64,000 bases of DNA from Blastomussa wellsi (Eukaryota > Cnidaria > Anthozoa > Scleractinia > Plerogyridae). The notes below the pieces were generated by a model that saw nothing but the letters and a program-made list of their open reading frames with translations, did no database searches and was not told the origin of the DNA. The stretch spans positions 5,385,061 through 5,449,060 of the forward strand of contig OX393572.1 of assembly GCA_947652115.1 (NCBI GenBank). The letters are read 5' to 3'. Below, one piece after another: positions 1-12,513 of this stretch. A program made the translations under genes and the position numbers. Every line of letters starts with the position of its first letter. Position 1 is the stretch's first letter.

Positions 1-1767
1 ATTTTGAGATCAAAAAAGCTTGTGCGTGTGTAGCTCGCGATAGCATCGATCCATTTTGTAGCTTCGGTGCACTACAAGTAATTTTTACCATCATGGTAAG
101 GTTTCCACTTACACCGGTAGACATGTCTGTTGGAGTTAGGCTTAACGCCAAAACTTTATGTAATAGACTCTGAGTGTTGAGAATGTTGAAAAATAGACTT
201 ACTAATGTTAAAAGAAAGCAATAATACTCCAGTCAAGGTAAGGAAATTCCACATCAGGGACATTTTGTGTTTCTGTCAAATTCTCCAGGCATAGATGACC
301 GCTAAAGAAACGAGAAAGAGTGTTTTAAATACGGCTTACTACTAAGCTAGTTCGAAAAAGTTGTAATGAAATAAAGAAAACGTACCTTTTTAGGGTCTTT
401 TTGTCCTTTACTGTGTTTGTTGGAAATTCCCCTTTTGGTGCCTTTAATTTGTTGTGGTCGAGTAAAGCTTGAGAAAGATAACTTCGTTGTCAATCTTAAA
501 AGCAGATCAATTCGTGTCGTTGCTTGGCGAAGAAGTAATGTTTCTAAACATGCCTCGATGGCTTCAACGAATGAAATCGTGTGTTTTAATCACATCTATT
601 CAGTTTTAATAACAATTGGTCCAAACAAATTCGTAAGGAAGTGCAATAAAAAGAAAGTGTTAAAACACTCCCTTGATGAAAAGACCCACGTACGTAGAAT
701 TCACAAACGTGTCAATAAAATTACTTTACGCCATATTAATAGAACGCTCATTCTGGTTAAAACGGGCTTGTTTTAGTATGTCTGATGTCTTTTTATCGCA
801 GATAATCTTCAGTTGATTTTAGCCGAGAATATTGGCATCATTGTTATTCAAGGGGAAAACAGAAAGTGTAGACATTAGTAACACTTGGCCATTTAATTTA
901 CTTCACCGTCACTAGACATGAGTTTTAAGCATTGCAGTTTTGCCAGCCGCTATTAAAATGCAAAACTGGTTTTAAAAGAATCAAGTATTTTCAGATATGG
1001 CAATTTGACAGAATATAGATTATGATTTCTCGTTTTCGTACCCAACATCTTATAACTTTGCCATCGGTGGACAGTGAAACACTTCGGAATTAAACGTTTT
1101 AATTTTACATTTCATTGTTAAGTTCCTTACTAACAGGTTAATCCGGCTGAAATTTTCATGCAAAGATTATTGCTTTTTCAGTCGGCTTGTCCAATTAAAG
1201 ACCAGTTATAGCTCATCGCTTTTCAGAGTTTGAAATTGTTATATTACTAAGGAATGAAAACACCAAGAGGTGATACTAAACCAGAAAAGAACAAGGACTG
1301 ATACGGAAGGAGAAGATTGAGACGGAATTTTGAAGAAGCTCATTTAATGTTTGAAATTGTTATGTGGCCGTGTCTCACAAGGACTGGGAACTACCGAATT
1401 CACGAATTTGATTGGCTAAAATCGATATTCACCGCGGTTAAGATTTTCCCATCTTGACCGACATCTAGACTGGTTGTAAGAAAGTTGCAAAAGAAAAACA
1501 AGAAAAACATTGACTTGTTTCTACTGAAATATTCCAAATGAAAGACCCGAAATTAAAAAGCTTGACGATAAAAAAAGTAGAGAACGAGCAATCGTTGGCA
1601 AAATTACTGTCTGTTAATATTAGTAGCAAAACTTTAATTGTTCAGGTCATTCTAAATAAAATTTTAACGAGAACGGTGTTGACAGTTCAAATAATTTGCC
1701 CGTTTCGAGTTTGATATTATTTACTATTTTTCAGCGACAAAACATCCATAACAATGAGAACACTCGA
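1..1767. other. AT-rich stretch, no gene recognised
   Basis: I see no domain, no coding-like composition and no splice-linked open frames here. The only open frame of note (417-776, +, 119 codons) is basic, has no family resemblance and lacks support. Confidence 0.5.
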
Positions 1768-1944
1768 ACCGTGGACACTTGACATTTATTTTCACATTTT
1801 ATTTTACCATTATCCAATGTTAGCCATTCATATAAACAGAAAAATTAGCTTTCTTGGGTGCTGAAAACACTAATCCTTTGGTCCATTTCAAGAGCTCTCA
1901 TTGGATAATCATAAATGTTAAAATAAATGTCAAGTGTTCACGGT
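1768..1944. repeat. Inverted-repeat (MITE-like) element
   Basis: Left arm 1768-1819 (ACCGTGGACACTTGACATTT onward, ending CCAATG) is matched in reverse complement by 1899-1944 (CATTGGATAAT to GTGTTCACGGT), with about 80 bp between. The arms differ by a few indels, so the copy is old. There is no coding capacity, as expected of a non-autonomous DNA element. Confidence 0.6.
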
Positions 1945-2639
1945 GTGGGTGTCCGCACTGTAAAATAAGCGAAACGAGAAAAATTTTCAATCACATCAAA
2001 AACAAAAGTAGTTATAATTTGACTCCTCTTCTCTGAGTTTGAAATTTTCAGTTCATTAGCTGCAAAAAGTTACTTTCTATGAAAAATTAGCTGCCTATTT
2101 AAAAAGTTCATGCTTCATTGTTCGTCTTGGAAAGATTAAAGTTGCATTGCTTTTAATTATTAAAATTAAAGCGCTAAATGAAATTTTAATTTATTGCTAT
2201 GTAGGAGCCTTTATAACTTGATTTGATATTGCCCTTGGAACGTTATTTCAGTCATCCAACAGAAAAGACGACAACCAATTTCTCAACTCTGTTCATTGCT
2301 TTAAAACAAGGTGAGCTCGATTATTTTGTTTTTGGAAACTATACTAACTTCGTTATAGCTGATATACATTGTACCGTCTCGTTCTATAAACGGCGTATAT
2401 TTTCCTGTTCAATCCATCGATATGCCATTCTCTCTGTTGTAAATTGCCATTCTCTGCATGCATATATCGATTTCTGTATTAATTGATATTCTTAGACATG
2501 TTCCGTAGTTGTTTCTTGTTGTATGCATGGATGTTGCATTTCGTCAAGTTCTTCCTGAGGTCTTTCCTGAAAATTTTAAAATAGAGAATCATAAGATAAA
2601 CACTTCTTTGGTTCTTCAACAACAGCCAAATAGAATCTT

Positions 2640-2990
2640 TAGTTACTGTCAAATCACGTTCACGGTATGATATAAAGAGATCTCATGACAGCCTTCTTCC
2701 TAGCTATGTCAGCTACCATAGGTCTTGGTAATGGCTTTTTTTAATTTACATATGCGGCGCCAAAACTTTGGAACGCTCTTCCTTTAGTCATGCAACCTGA
2801 GGACACTGTTTCTGATTTTAAAGACAAATTTGAAACGTCTTTGTTTTGTAAAGCGTTCACCTTATAATCCGAATAATATTGTAAATTTTATTGTTAGTTT
2901 TTAAGTTTCAACTTTTTTGTAATATAGTATTAGTTAAGTTACCTGCGCCATTGAGCGCATTCATACGTAATATGCAACCACATATATTTT
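2640..2990 (+). mobile_element. 3' end of a non-LTR retrotransposon (LINE) ORF2, fragment
   Basis: One frame near 2749-2866 reads YAAPKLWNALPL, then a stretch rich in Asp, Phe and Lys ending KAFTL and a stop. This is the characteristic C-terminal end of jockey/CR1-like LINE reverse transcriptase polyproteins (APKLWN-LP block followed by a Phe/Lys-rich tail). Upstream (about 2640-2720) is degraded sequence fitting the preceding part. Downstream is an AT-rich 3' tail with GCGCCATTGAGCGC near 2945. No catalytic region remains, so it is a 5'-truncated dead copy. Confidence 0.65.
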
Positions 2991-3111
2991 AGATTACTTT
3001 TGCACCAACAAATCTATTAACACGATTTATATAGAAATGGCTTTATTATTCATTTTCCCAGCAACGACGCTATTATTTCTTTCAACGATTGAGAAGATAC
3101 TGCTACAAGTT

Positions 3112-3365
3112 ATGAAGACCGCTGTTCTGCTGTTCTCGCTTTCCTCCTTTGCTTGGTTGTTTATGAATGGTGAGATTTCAAACAACACGCGACTTTTCTG
3201 CTATATTTTAATGACAGTTTTTAACATCACAATACAAATAAAATTCTTTTTTGCCGTAATATTTTTTTAAACTCTTATTTAAAAGTAGCTAAACGTAAAT
3301 AACTATGAAGTAGCAGTAGTAGTAGTAGTAGTAACAGTAGCAATATCAGTGGCAGTAGTAGTAGT

Positions 3366-3403
<38 letters not shown>

Positions 3404-4006
3404 TATTGAAGGCACTGTTCAATGCAAATAAAGCTTTAAATAGTTAAAAAGTTGAAATAAAATAAAGCAAACTTTTCCCATCGGGAATTACATAAGATAT
3501 ATATGCATGGATACGCGCGGACGGTCACTTTTTAACCCTGATGATGGCAAACAGCCGAAAACGTTTGGTTTCAACATGTTAATTTTTTACAATTTTTAAC
3601 CTTTTAGCCTTGTAAATAGAATATAGAATAGAGTAAAATTACATAGATTTGCATTTAAACTCGTTTTACTACATGCATAATTACCGTAGACTGCGTTCCT
3701 TTTTTGGCAGGAGATGCTATCTTCTGCTACGAATGTGACAGATTGACTTACGATGAATGCTCTAACAGGCCTGTCATCAACTGCTCCGATAAATACTTTG
3801 ACGCAGAGAAGAATGCATTCGGGAGAGATTTCGACTGCTGCTTTATCACCAAAGTTAGAGGGTTTCCAGAGGAAGTAAGCGTCGAATGCGACATTAAAAG
3901 TCGCCTACCCACTGCACGACGCAGCTGTTCGATGCCTTATTGTTTAGTAGAGGCTTGCGTCGAAGACGGTTGCCTGCCACGTAAACCATTACCTGGAGGT
4001 GACTGA
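3112..4006 (+). CDS. Small secreted cysteine-rich protein, Ly-6/uPAR-like
   Basis: Two exons, 3112-3169 and 3711-4006, join in phase (ATG AAT G | GA GAT) across a GT-AG intron to give 117 residues. Exon 1 is a signal peptide (MKTAVLLFSLSSFAWLF); an in-frame ATG at 3037 would add 25 hydrophobic residues but gives a poorer signal peptide, so I chose 3112. The mature part begins DAIFCYECD and has 11 Cys, including a CC pair and a CLVEACVEDGCLP tail. The CYxC start next to the signal cleavage site is typical of Ly-6/uPAR three-finger proteins, but the C-terminal CC-D-CN signature is not seen, so the fold is uncertain. No GPI-anchor-like hydrophobic tail is present, so it is probably secreted. AATAAA at 4079-4084 is a plausible poly(A) signal. 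Function unknown. Confidence 0.7.
3310..3406. repeat. AGT/AGC trinucleotide microsatellite in intron
   Basis: An imperfect run of AGT units passes into AGC and back to AGT. It lies wholly inside the intron of the cysteine-rich protein gene. Confidence 0.95.
3536..3585 (+). ncRNA. Hammerhead-ribozyme-like core / Penelope-type repeat remnant
   Basis: The intron contains CTGATGA, then TGGCAAACAGCC, then GAAA. These are the two invariant blocks of a hammerhead ribozyme core (CUGAUGA and GAAA) separated by a short GGC/GCC stem. Such cores are known in terminal repeats of Penelope-like retroelements and in animal retrozymes. The base next to CTGATGA breaks the first stem II pair, and I could not identify stems I and III or the cleavage triplet with confidence. 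It may be an inactive relic. Confidence 0.35.
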
Positions 4007-4204
4007 TTAGTCATAAACCTATAACTCAGGGCTAAGAGTAAAAAAAATCGAATTTCTCTCTATATATAGCCACCAAAGAATAAAGAAATTCATCAATGGT
4101 TTCAATGAACGTGTTATCACAAATCGTACTTTTAAAAACGATGCACGTTTAAATAGCAAATCGGTAACTAAACTCGATCCGAGCCAATTCGCTGTTGTAA
4201 ATCC

Positions 4205-4440
4205 ACGAATCTGATTAGTTCTCCGATTGTCGTCTATTCATCGCCGCAGATCGGCGATCGCGCGCTCACGTCTTCTAGCAGCACCCGCAAGGTTTCACCT
4301 GAACACCTTTACCTCGCAAACCCATAGCCCTACCCTACCCTACAACAACCGGAACAACTCCCCTAGCTCCCTCCCCCTTCAACTCGACTTTACGTCTCAT
4401 GCTTGCCCCTGCTGAAATCTAAGGGGGCTCAAGATCCACC
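4205..4440. other. C-rich patch of unlike composition, possible retroelement relic
   Basis: Within AT-rich surroundings this stretch is markedly C-rich, with many CCC/ACC/CTC runs and several CpG. An open frame (4227-4415, +) is Ser/Pro/Thr-rich but has no recognisable domain. The sharp composition change suggests inserted sequence; no terminal repeats were found. Confidence 0.35.
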
Positions 4441-5650
4441 TACCGGTTGTCCGTAAAAAGTTCAGTTCAGCAATACGTCCTCTATCTCATACTCGTACTC
4501 CAATCTGAAGATCCTTTAGATTTTGTAATTTCGCTTTATTGGAATTATAATATTTTTCCCATGCCTATCGACTTTCAAATACAGTCAAACAGCATTCATT
4601 TTTTTTTCATCATGGCAAATTGAAACACTACAAAATGAAGAAGAGAAACGCTAAATTTACGCACACGGACATTTTGCTCAAATGAGTTTACGATCAACGT
4701 ATGACCAGCTCGTCACTTCGTTTGTCCTACATTGTGTGCGAATAGGTTCACACCAAAGCTTAAACACGTTCAAAAGCTGTTTAGTTATACACGGTTTAAA
4801 ATTGTTTTGTTTATAAAAGTTACTAACTGATGATTGTTGACTTCAAATTTGGAACAATGAAAGAACACATTAGAACTTACTTGAATCCTATGTAAAATTC
4901 AGTCTTTCAGTCTTCTGGTGTTTATTTTCATTTTGTCTAACCTGGTTTAACTAAACAAGTTTTATTAGTGTGAATGGGGTATTAGATAACCTTTTGGAAA
5001 GGATTGCCAGTATAGCTTCAATAAGTTGTTCCGGTCATCACAACACCATTATTCTAAGTGGCTTACTATCGGCTTTGGAAGGGAATGCATCATATACAAG
5101 CGCCACAAACACAACAGCACAAAATGACGGTTCCGCCTATCACAATACCTGTTTAATTACTATTTAGAGCTTACTGGACCATCATTGGTTTACAGAGATT
5201 CCAATGATGACTTAACAACAAAAAATTATCAAACAGGAGTTCTTAAACCTTGATATTACATGAAAATGCAAACTCCATGAACAGATTGCTGTACAGTGTG
5301 TATCAAACTGTGAAATGAAAAGTTCCAAAAACTTCAACAAACAAAGTGGAGATGAAGATTAATCACTTAAGGGAGTAGAACATCCGTCAAGCGTCCTTCA
5401 TGTGAGATATGCTGTGCTGTCATACATCTAAAATACAACAGAAAATTCATCAGGATATTCACCAAGATACATCAAAATGCACCCACAGGCGGGTTTAACG
5501 GAGCAATAAGCATAAGAGTAAGTACAAACGTCGGCAGCAAGGTAGATAAAAACCACACACTATCTTGTTGCTTTCTCCGTCGGTATTAAGTATAGGAATA
5601 AAAAGAAATATAACGGAATAAAAGTAACACAAAACAGACGTCAACAGCAC
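4441..5650. other. Intergenic stretch, no gene recognised
   Basis: AT-rich, with only short frames that show no family resemblance. I see no repeats with clear ends. Confidence 0.5.
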
Positions 5651-5654
5651 CGCG

Positions 5655-7820
5655 AGATAACAGGGCCACACGACACAAATACAGTGAAACACGACAAAGA
5701 AAACAATATAAACAACAACACAAGATACCAAGGACACACGACACAAAGACAGTAACAACATGAAAATTTACACAAGACATCGAAAACAATATAAACGACA
5801 ACACAAGATAACAATGACACTTGACACAAACACAGCAATAAAACGAGAACTGGCACAATACATCGAAAACAATATAAACAACAACACAAGACAACAATGA
5901 CACACGACACAAAGACAGTAAAAACATGAAAACTGGCACGAGACAGAAAACAATATAAACAACAACACAAGATAACAATGGCACACGACACAAAGACAGT
6001 AAAAACATGACAACTGGCACGAGACAGAAAACAATATAAACAACAACACAAGACAACAATGACACACGACACAAAGACAGTAAAAACATGACAACTGGCA
6101 CGAGACAGAAAACAATATAAATAACAACACAAGATAACAATGACACACGGCACAAAGACAGTAAAAACATGACAACTGGCACGAGACAGAAAACAATATA
6201 AACAACAACACAAGACAACAATGACACACGACACAAAGACAGTAAAAACATGACAACTGACACAAGACATCGAAAACAATTTAAAAACAACACAAGATAA
6301 CAATGACACTTGACACAAACACAGCAATAAAACGAGCACTGACACAAGACATCGAAAACAATACAAACAAAAACACAAGATAGCAATGAAACAAGACACA
6401 AAGACAGTAAAAAACGAGAACTGACACAATACACCGAAAACAATATAAACAACAACACAAGATAACAATGACACACGACACAAAGACAGTCAAAAAATGA
6501 GAACTGACACAAGACATCGAAAACAATACAAACAAAAACACAAGATAACAAGGACACACGAAGAAAGACAGTAAAAACATGACAACTGACACAAGACATG
6601 GAGAAGAACATAAACAACAACACAAGATAAGAAGGACACACGAAAAAAGACAGTAAAAACATGACAACTGACACAAGACATCGAGAACAACATAAACAAC
6701 ATCACAAGATAACAAGGACACACGACACAAACACAGCAAAAAACGAGAATTGACACAAGACCTTGAAAGCAATATAAACAACAAGTTAGTACAACGCAAG
6801 ACAACAATGACACACGACACAAAGACAGTAAAACGTGACAACTGACAACAATGACACACGACACAAATACATCAAAAAGATGAGAACTGACACAAGACAG
6901 AAAACAATATAAAAAACAACCCAAGATAGCAATGACACAGCACACAAAGACAGTAAAACTCGAGAACTGACACAAGATACAGAAAACGATAAGACAAGAT
7001 AACCGTGACACACGACACAAAGACAGTAAAAACATGACAACTGACACAAGACAGAAAACAATATAAACAACAACACAATGCAAAAATGATACACGGCACA
7101 AAGACAGTAAAAACATGAGAATTGACACGAGACATGGAAAACAATATAAACAACAACAGGATTACAATGACACACGACATAAACACAGTAAAAACATGAG
7201 AATTGACACAAGACATCGAAAACAATGTAAACAACAACAGAAGATAACAGTGGCACACGACCTAAACACAGTAAAAACATGAGAATTGACACAAGACATA
7301 GAAAACCATATAAACAACAACACAAGATAAGAACGACACAGGACACAAGGAGAGTAAAACTTTACAACTGGCACGAGACAAAGAAAACATATAAACAACA
7401 ACACAAGATAACAACGACACACCACAGAAAGACAGTAACAACATGACAAGTAACACAAGACATAGAAAACAATATAAATAACAACACAAGACAACAATGA
7501 CGCAGGACACAAAGACAGTAAAAACATAAGAACTGGCACAAGACAAAAACAATATAAACAACAACATGAGATAACAATGACACACGACACAAAGACATAA
7601 AAAACATGACAACTGGCACGAGACATCGAAAACAATATAAATAAAAACACAAGATACCAATGACATGTGACACAAAGACAGTAAAAACATGACAACTGGC
7701 ACGAGACATAGAAAACAATATAAACAACAACATAAGATAACAATGACACTCGACACAAATACAGTAAAACATGAGAACTGACACAAGACATAGAAAACAA
7801 TACAAACAGTTTAAAGACAA
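5655..7820. repeat. Minisatellite, 81/84-bp units, about 26 copies
   Basis: The unit contains ACACGACACAAAGACAGT, then AAAACATGACAACTGGCACG, then AACAATATAAACAACAACAC. The GACACACG landmark recurs at 6061, 6142 and 6223, an exact 81-bp period; units reading GACATCGAAAAC instead of GACAGAAAAC are 84 bp. Both lengths are multiples of three. The central copies (5930-6265) are nearly identical, while copies towards both ends diverge, as expected when unequal exchange homogenises the middle. The plus strand is A/C-rich with little T, which leaves the minus strand almost free of stop codons. Confidence 0.95.
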
Positions 7821-7829
7821 ATTTGACAT

Positions 7830-9308
7830 AGACAACAACCCACACACATTCACAGACTTTATACTAAACACACAACACAGTTACCAGCATGTTAAACCAC
7901 ACATTTATTTTCATAAATGTTGCACCACATAATTAACGTACAAAAAGACACACAACGACGATAACAATAACAATAAACAGTACACACGCCGTATAGCACA
8001 GCCATAGAAGTAGTTTATATAAAACATACTTCGGTACAAACCGGTAAACAGTCAACACTGAATGTTTGTTTCACTTTCAGTCTCAATATTTACAATATTT
8101 ATCGAGCCGGGACGAAGGAGGAAGTAAACAAAATTAATTATATTGTTTCCCTCTGAACAGGGAGAAAAGAGTAGTGGTAAAGAGTGGTCTTACACTTTAC
8201 CGTTTTGAAATAATTTCAGCCTGAATCAATTTAATTTCAAAACGATATTCTTCATGGTTGGCACACAGGAATATACCCATTCCCCACTTAGGGGAGGGGG
8301 GGGGGTCCCTACGAAGGTTCATACGGGTAGACTTCGCTCCGAGGTCCAAAACCCTACCATTTTTTAATCAGCCAATAACGTGTCTGTTCGAGATATTTTA
8401 AATGGTCTTTCAATGCTTAACTTTAACGCGTGAAATTCTTTCCCTTTACTTCCGACTTGAAAACAATACACCTTTCGGGCGGGGGCTCCCCGTGTATCCT
8501 AATATAGGAATTGTCCCTCCGGCAGCCATCCCCTCCCGGGGCATATTGCTGCCTTTAACGAAGTACACGTCAGAAATAGGTGAGTACTATACGTATCTGC
8601 GTTTCCTCAGTTCCAAGCTCAGTTGCGTCTCGTTAACTGTGAGTTCTCAGAAGTTGGTTTCTGTTGATCGTTTACTGTCGAGTTTGTCAACTGAATCAAG
8701 TCATTCAAACTTTACGTCAGTTGTTGGCTTCTATAAGTTCAAGTCGTGAGCCATCGTTCACAGCTGAATCCAACTAGTCTGTTTCATCCGTCCGTCACAG
8801 TAAGTTACGTCAGATTTATAAAAGGACGTTACCTAAAGAATAAAGGACACTCTTTGACACTCTTTAGAAAAATTAATGCTTGTAGTCAGTAGAGTGATCG
8901 TAAGCGAGTTCCTCAGCTGAGAAAATTTGAGAAAGTATTTATTCACGACAAGTTAGTGTAATAGGTCATGGCATTCCCTCTCCAAATTTAACGAAGATTG
9001 GTCAAAGATGTCTCTATCGGCCCAAAACGCATTTCTTCAAGAAAAAACATGAGAAGTCTTCACACCTCACTCAACCTCACCTCCGTAAAAATGTCCTGAA
9101 CCAAATTTTCACGTTGTTTAATCAATGTCCACACATGAAAAAGAAACAATTTCGGGCGGAATTCTACGGTAAATAGTAATTTTTTTAGATTTCCGTCGTC
9201 AGCTGTAAGCATTGTTCCACAACACCACTGGGAGACATTAGGAGTAAAACAAAAACTGTACGTCAAACCCATTGGTCTATAACATATACTAGCGACGGTT
9301 TACAATAA
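7830..9308. other. Intergenic stretch, no gene recognised
   Basis: It contains a G-run at about 8285-8305 and a GC-richer patch (8460-8560). An open frame at 8402-8749 (+) has no recognisable domain. Nothing else is supported. Confidence 0.45.
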
Positions 9309-9400
9309 AGGTGCCCATATACACCATGTCGCAGGGACATGTCGCAGCAACATGTAGCAGAGACAAAATCGTGCGTTGTTCACACGCAATATCACCTCAA
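9309..9400. repeat. Partial copy of the GGTGCC/ATGTCGCAGGGAC repeat family
   Basis: GGTGCCCATATACACCATGT, repeated ATGTCGCAG/CAACATG units and GTTGTTCACACGC match one end of the fuller element at 38376-38726. Only one end is present here. Confidence 0.55.
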
Positions 9401-12131
9401 GTTATCTACACATTTACGGTCCTTTTTGCAAAAGTTACCAGAATTCAGTAATACAATATTTTCAAACATACCTTAGTTTTTTCGTCCAACCACCGTTGAC
9501 TTTGTTTTGTAAAAGTAAACATCTTGTGGTTCCCCACGCTTTAGGTTTTTAGCTTATTTCCACTCTGGGTTTTCAAAGCTTTCGCCCATATTTTTAAATT
9601 TTTGATGCTGAATTAAAATATATGGAGAAAAAGAAAACAGAAAATGAGATTATTATGGCTCTGTAGGAATTAACATGACGTTTTAATGCTATGAGAACCA
9701 GAAACCTTAAAATTGATCGTCTTCGCAATTTTTGTGTGGGTGGGTATTTCTGCTAACTTTCGTGAAGTTTAAGTAAGCAGAAATTTTTCGCGCCAAAATT
9801 CCCTCGCTGACTATTTCAATTGTCTTTGGCTCGTTTCGTTCCACGGCATCGTGTCTCAGACTAGTATATAAAAATAATCGAATTTGTATGCTGAATTGCG
9901 AAGAATATAATATTCGAATTTTGAAATAAGGAAAAAGATAAATATAAAATTAAGAAAAGTAGAATCAAAGATGCAATTGTTTCATTAAGTAAACCGAACC
10001 TTACCTTACAACTCACTGGCAAGCTCTGCTATAAAACGTTCTTTTCGTCCAGTTCGTGGAAAATTCCTCAGTTCCATTTTTCTCAAAAATTCTTCTCCCC
10101 ATCCTGCTACTGTCTTGCTATGGTTTCTCCCTCATAAACATCGTGGCTTCCTTTTTGTAAGGATTATCGTCGAGCTTACATCAAATGATTTTCAAAGCCT
10201 GTGAAAAATGTTTGTTTGTAAGTAAAGTCTGCCACGCCTCTTGAGACAATATACCCTTTTTAAAACTCAACCAATCCCGACGCTCGTATAGCCGATGTGA
10301 AAATCACAATGATTTCGTGATCTCCAAGAATGTTAGTGAGATGAACTTGCGATTTAAGTCAATTGTCTGTTTATAAATGTGATGGGTGCCGGTAACCAAG
10401 GCAACACAGAAATGATTGTTTTACGTCAAGTACTTGCTGAACCTGTCATAGCCACCCGTTTTGCTAATTGTCTTACTGAGGGTTCCGGGAAATGTAGAAG
10501 TCTTGTCCTGTAGCTTCTCTAAAGCCATATACTGGACAGAAGATGTTTTAGAACCCTGCTTTTATTCATACTAATTTGTTGTCCTTTAAATTAAGAGAAG
10601 TCGACGAAGGTGGTGAAGGTATTGGTGAAGCGTTAAGGGAGGAAGTGTCGAACTGACAGCAAGAAAAACGTGAGTTCAATATACTGTAAACATTTTTATA
10701 AGACAAATTTAGATATACTGTTTAGTATATTTGGAGATGAATATAAACCAACGAACTTCAGATCTATTATATTTTAGACGCTATAAAACGCTCAGCTGCC
10801 CAGTCCGATTAATCACTAAATGTGTGTTGTTCTATCGATGTCCTGTTACCCAGGCTTTGCTCCGGCAGTTACAATTTGGTGCCGGTATTTTGAAGATACA
10901 AAGCGAAATTTTTCGTTTCTTCTTATTGGCGCGATTATTTGTTCCTTATGCACACTAAACAAGAAATATATTGCTAAAAATGTTTATCTGTGATACCCAG
11001 TCTGTTAACACATGGTATTCACTGATAAACATTGCAAACCCTAATTGTGTATTTCTTTCTGATTGTAGAAACGACTTTATTGATGGGTACGTTTTCCGAG
11101 GGGTGGGGAGAGGTGGTGCTCATAATGGGCCATTCCGACACGGTTACACGCCGATGTGTCCGCAGACTAGTTGACGGTAAACGCAAAAAAATCAATAAGC
11201 GCTCTACCTTTAAGGGTTTCTATATGCTTTTATAATAATTTCTTTGTTTTCCCAGAAAATTTGTATTATGTTTTTCCGTTCCTTACACAAGGTAACAGGC
11301 AAAAGACCTGCAAGAGGGAGTAAATATTGATCAATATCTGCGCACACGATTAACCGCGTCTCGGGTTTGCATAACTGTCTCGAATTCTCCAAAAACCCAT
11401 CATGTTTAGATGAGGCTATATTTTTCAATACAAGCATTAAAAGAGTGCAAGAGGTCTCAATATGAGAAGTATAATAGTAAAAGATCTGAATGTTATCTTT
11501 CAATGTTGGAATTACGAGTCAAAGATCACAAGTCGACGCAAGATTCTTCAACAAGAGAAGTGAAAGGGTCTGTCAAATCTTCTGTTCCCGTTTATCAAGT
11601 CGGATGAGACGTAGGAATTACATTTAACCTTTAAAACACTTGTTTTTTTTTTTTCTTAGAAATTAAAATGAAGAAAATAGAACAAAAAGGTATTCCGTAC
11701 GTTTCGTACTTTTATATGAATAGTCTTTTTAAAAAATAGAAATAGATATGGGAACGTCTGAAATTAGAGGAAAAACCCAGTTGGCGGTTACCAGGTTAAT
11801 GGTACCGTAGCGTTAACTTGTCAATTTTAACGCTGTTTTAGATCAGAAACTCAATTTTATCAAGTTAAAAATAAATCAATTCGCAATTGTCGCACTGGTA
11901 GGAACTGAGCAAACAATAATCATTGAGTGAAACATCAAATCGAAAAGTCCAAGATTCAGTGGTAGTACAACGAATTGAAATTTTAAAATGTTTATGGAAA
12001 ATTAATATAGTATTTAACTTGATCAATACACCGCACAGATGGTGCATGATGTGAAGCGGACTCTTTCCTTTTTTACTCGGTTGTTAGCTCTTTTAGATAA
12101 CAATGGCCACGTTATCGAGAAACTAAGTGTT
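9401..12131. other. Intergenic stretch, no gene recognised
   Basis: Several short open frames (near 10731, 10971, 11032, 11210-11503) have no homology I recognise and no neighbouring splice-linked frames. No clear repeats. Confidence 0.45.
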
Positions 12132-12436
12132 TAAGCAGCGTACGACCTGTTGGCCGACCCAAGCTGCGCTATAAAGAGGTCTGCAAGCGTGACATGAAAG
12201 CTCTGGACATCAACACCGAGAGCTGGTAGCTTACACCAGCTGACGGCAGCAGATGGCGCAGTGTTCTCAAGAAACAGCTGCATCCACCGTGGCCGAGTCT
12301 GTCGCTCCCGGATTGGTCTCATCAGCCATAGCCGAAGCTGTTCCGGCCGTGGACCCATCGCGGCACCAGATGTCAACTAGGGCGCATCATCCACGGTCGA
12401 CATCGACCGACGGAGACCTACTAGTAAGCAGCGTAC
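12132..12436 (+). pseudogene. 5'-truncated non-LTR retrotransposon insertion with target-site duplication
   Basis: From 12143 a frame reads RPVGRPKLRYKEVCKRDMKA, continues LDINTESW, then has a TAG stop, then RWRSVLKKQL. This is the C-terminal end of LINE endonuclease/reverse-transcriptase proteins common in cnidarian and fish genomes. The 281-bp insert (12144-12424) is flanked by a 12-bp direct repeat, TAAGCAGCGTAC, at 12132-12143 and 12425-12436, the expected target-site duplication of target-primed reverse transcription. It is GC-rich against its surroundings and carries in-frame stops, so it is a dead, severely 5'-truncated copy. Confidence 0.8.
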
Positions 12437-12513
12437 TTTACATAAGTCTCAAACGTAAATAAGAATATATCGGGGAATCATTTGCACTACAGTTAAACTG
12501 TGCGTGCATTCGT

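Noticed and set aside
417..776. Plus-strand 119-codon frame
   Set aside because: No family resemblance, no signal peptide or domain, and no linked exons.
5495..7871. Ten overlapping minus-strand open frames of 88-362 codons with hydrophobic repeats
   Set aside because: They are one minisatellite read in three frames. The plus strand has little T, so the minus strand lacks stops by composition. No splice signals or non-repeat domains support a gene.
8402..8749. Plus-strand 115-codon frame
   Set aside because: It crosses a repeat-like GC patch and shows no recognisable domain.
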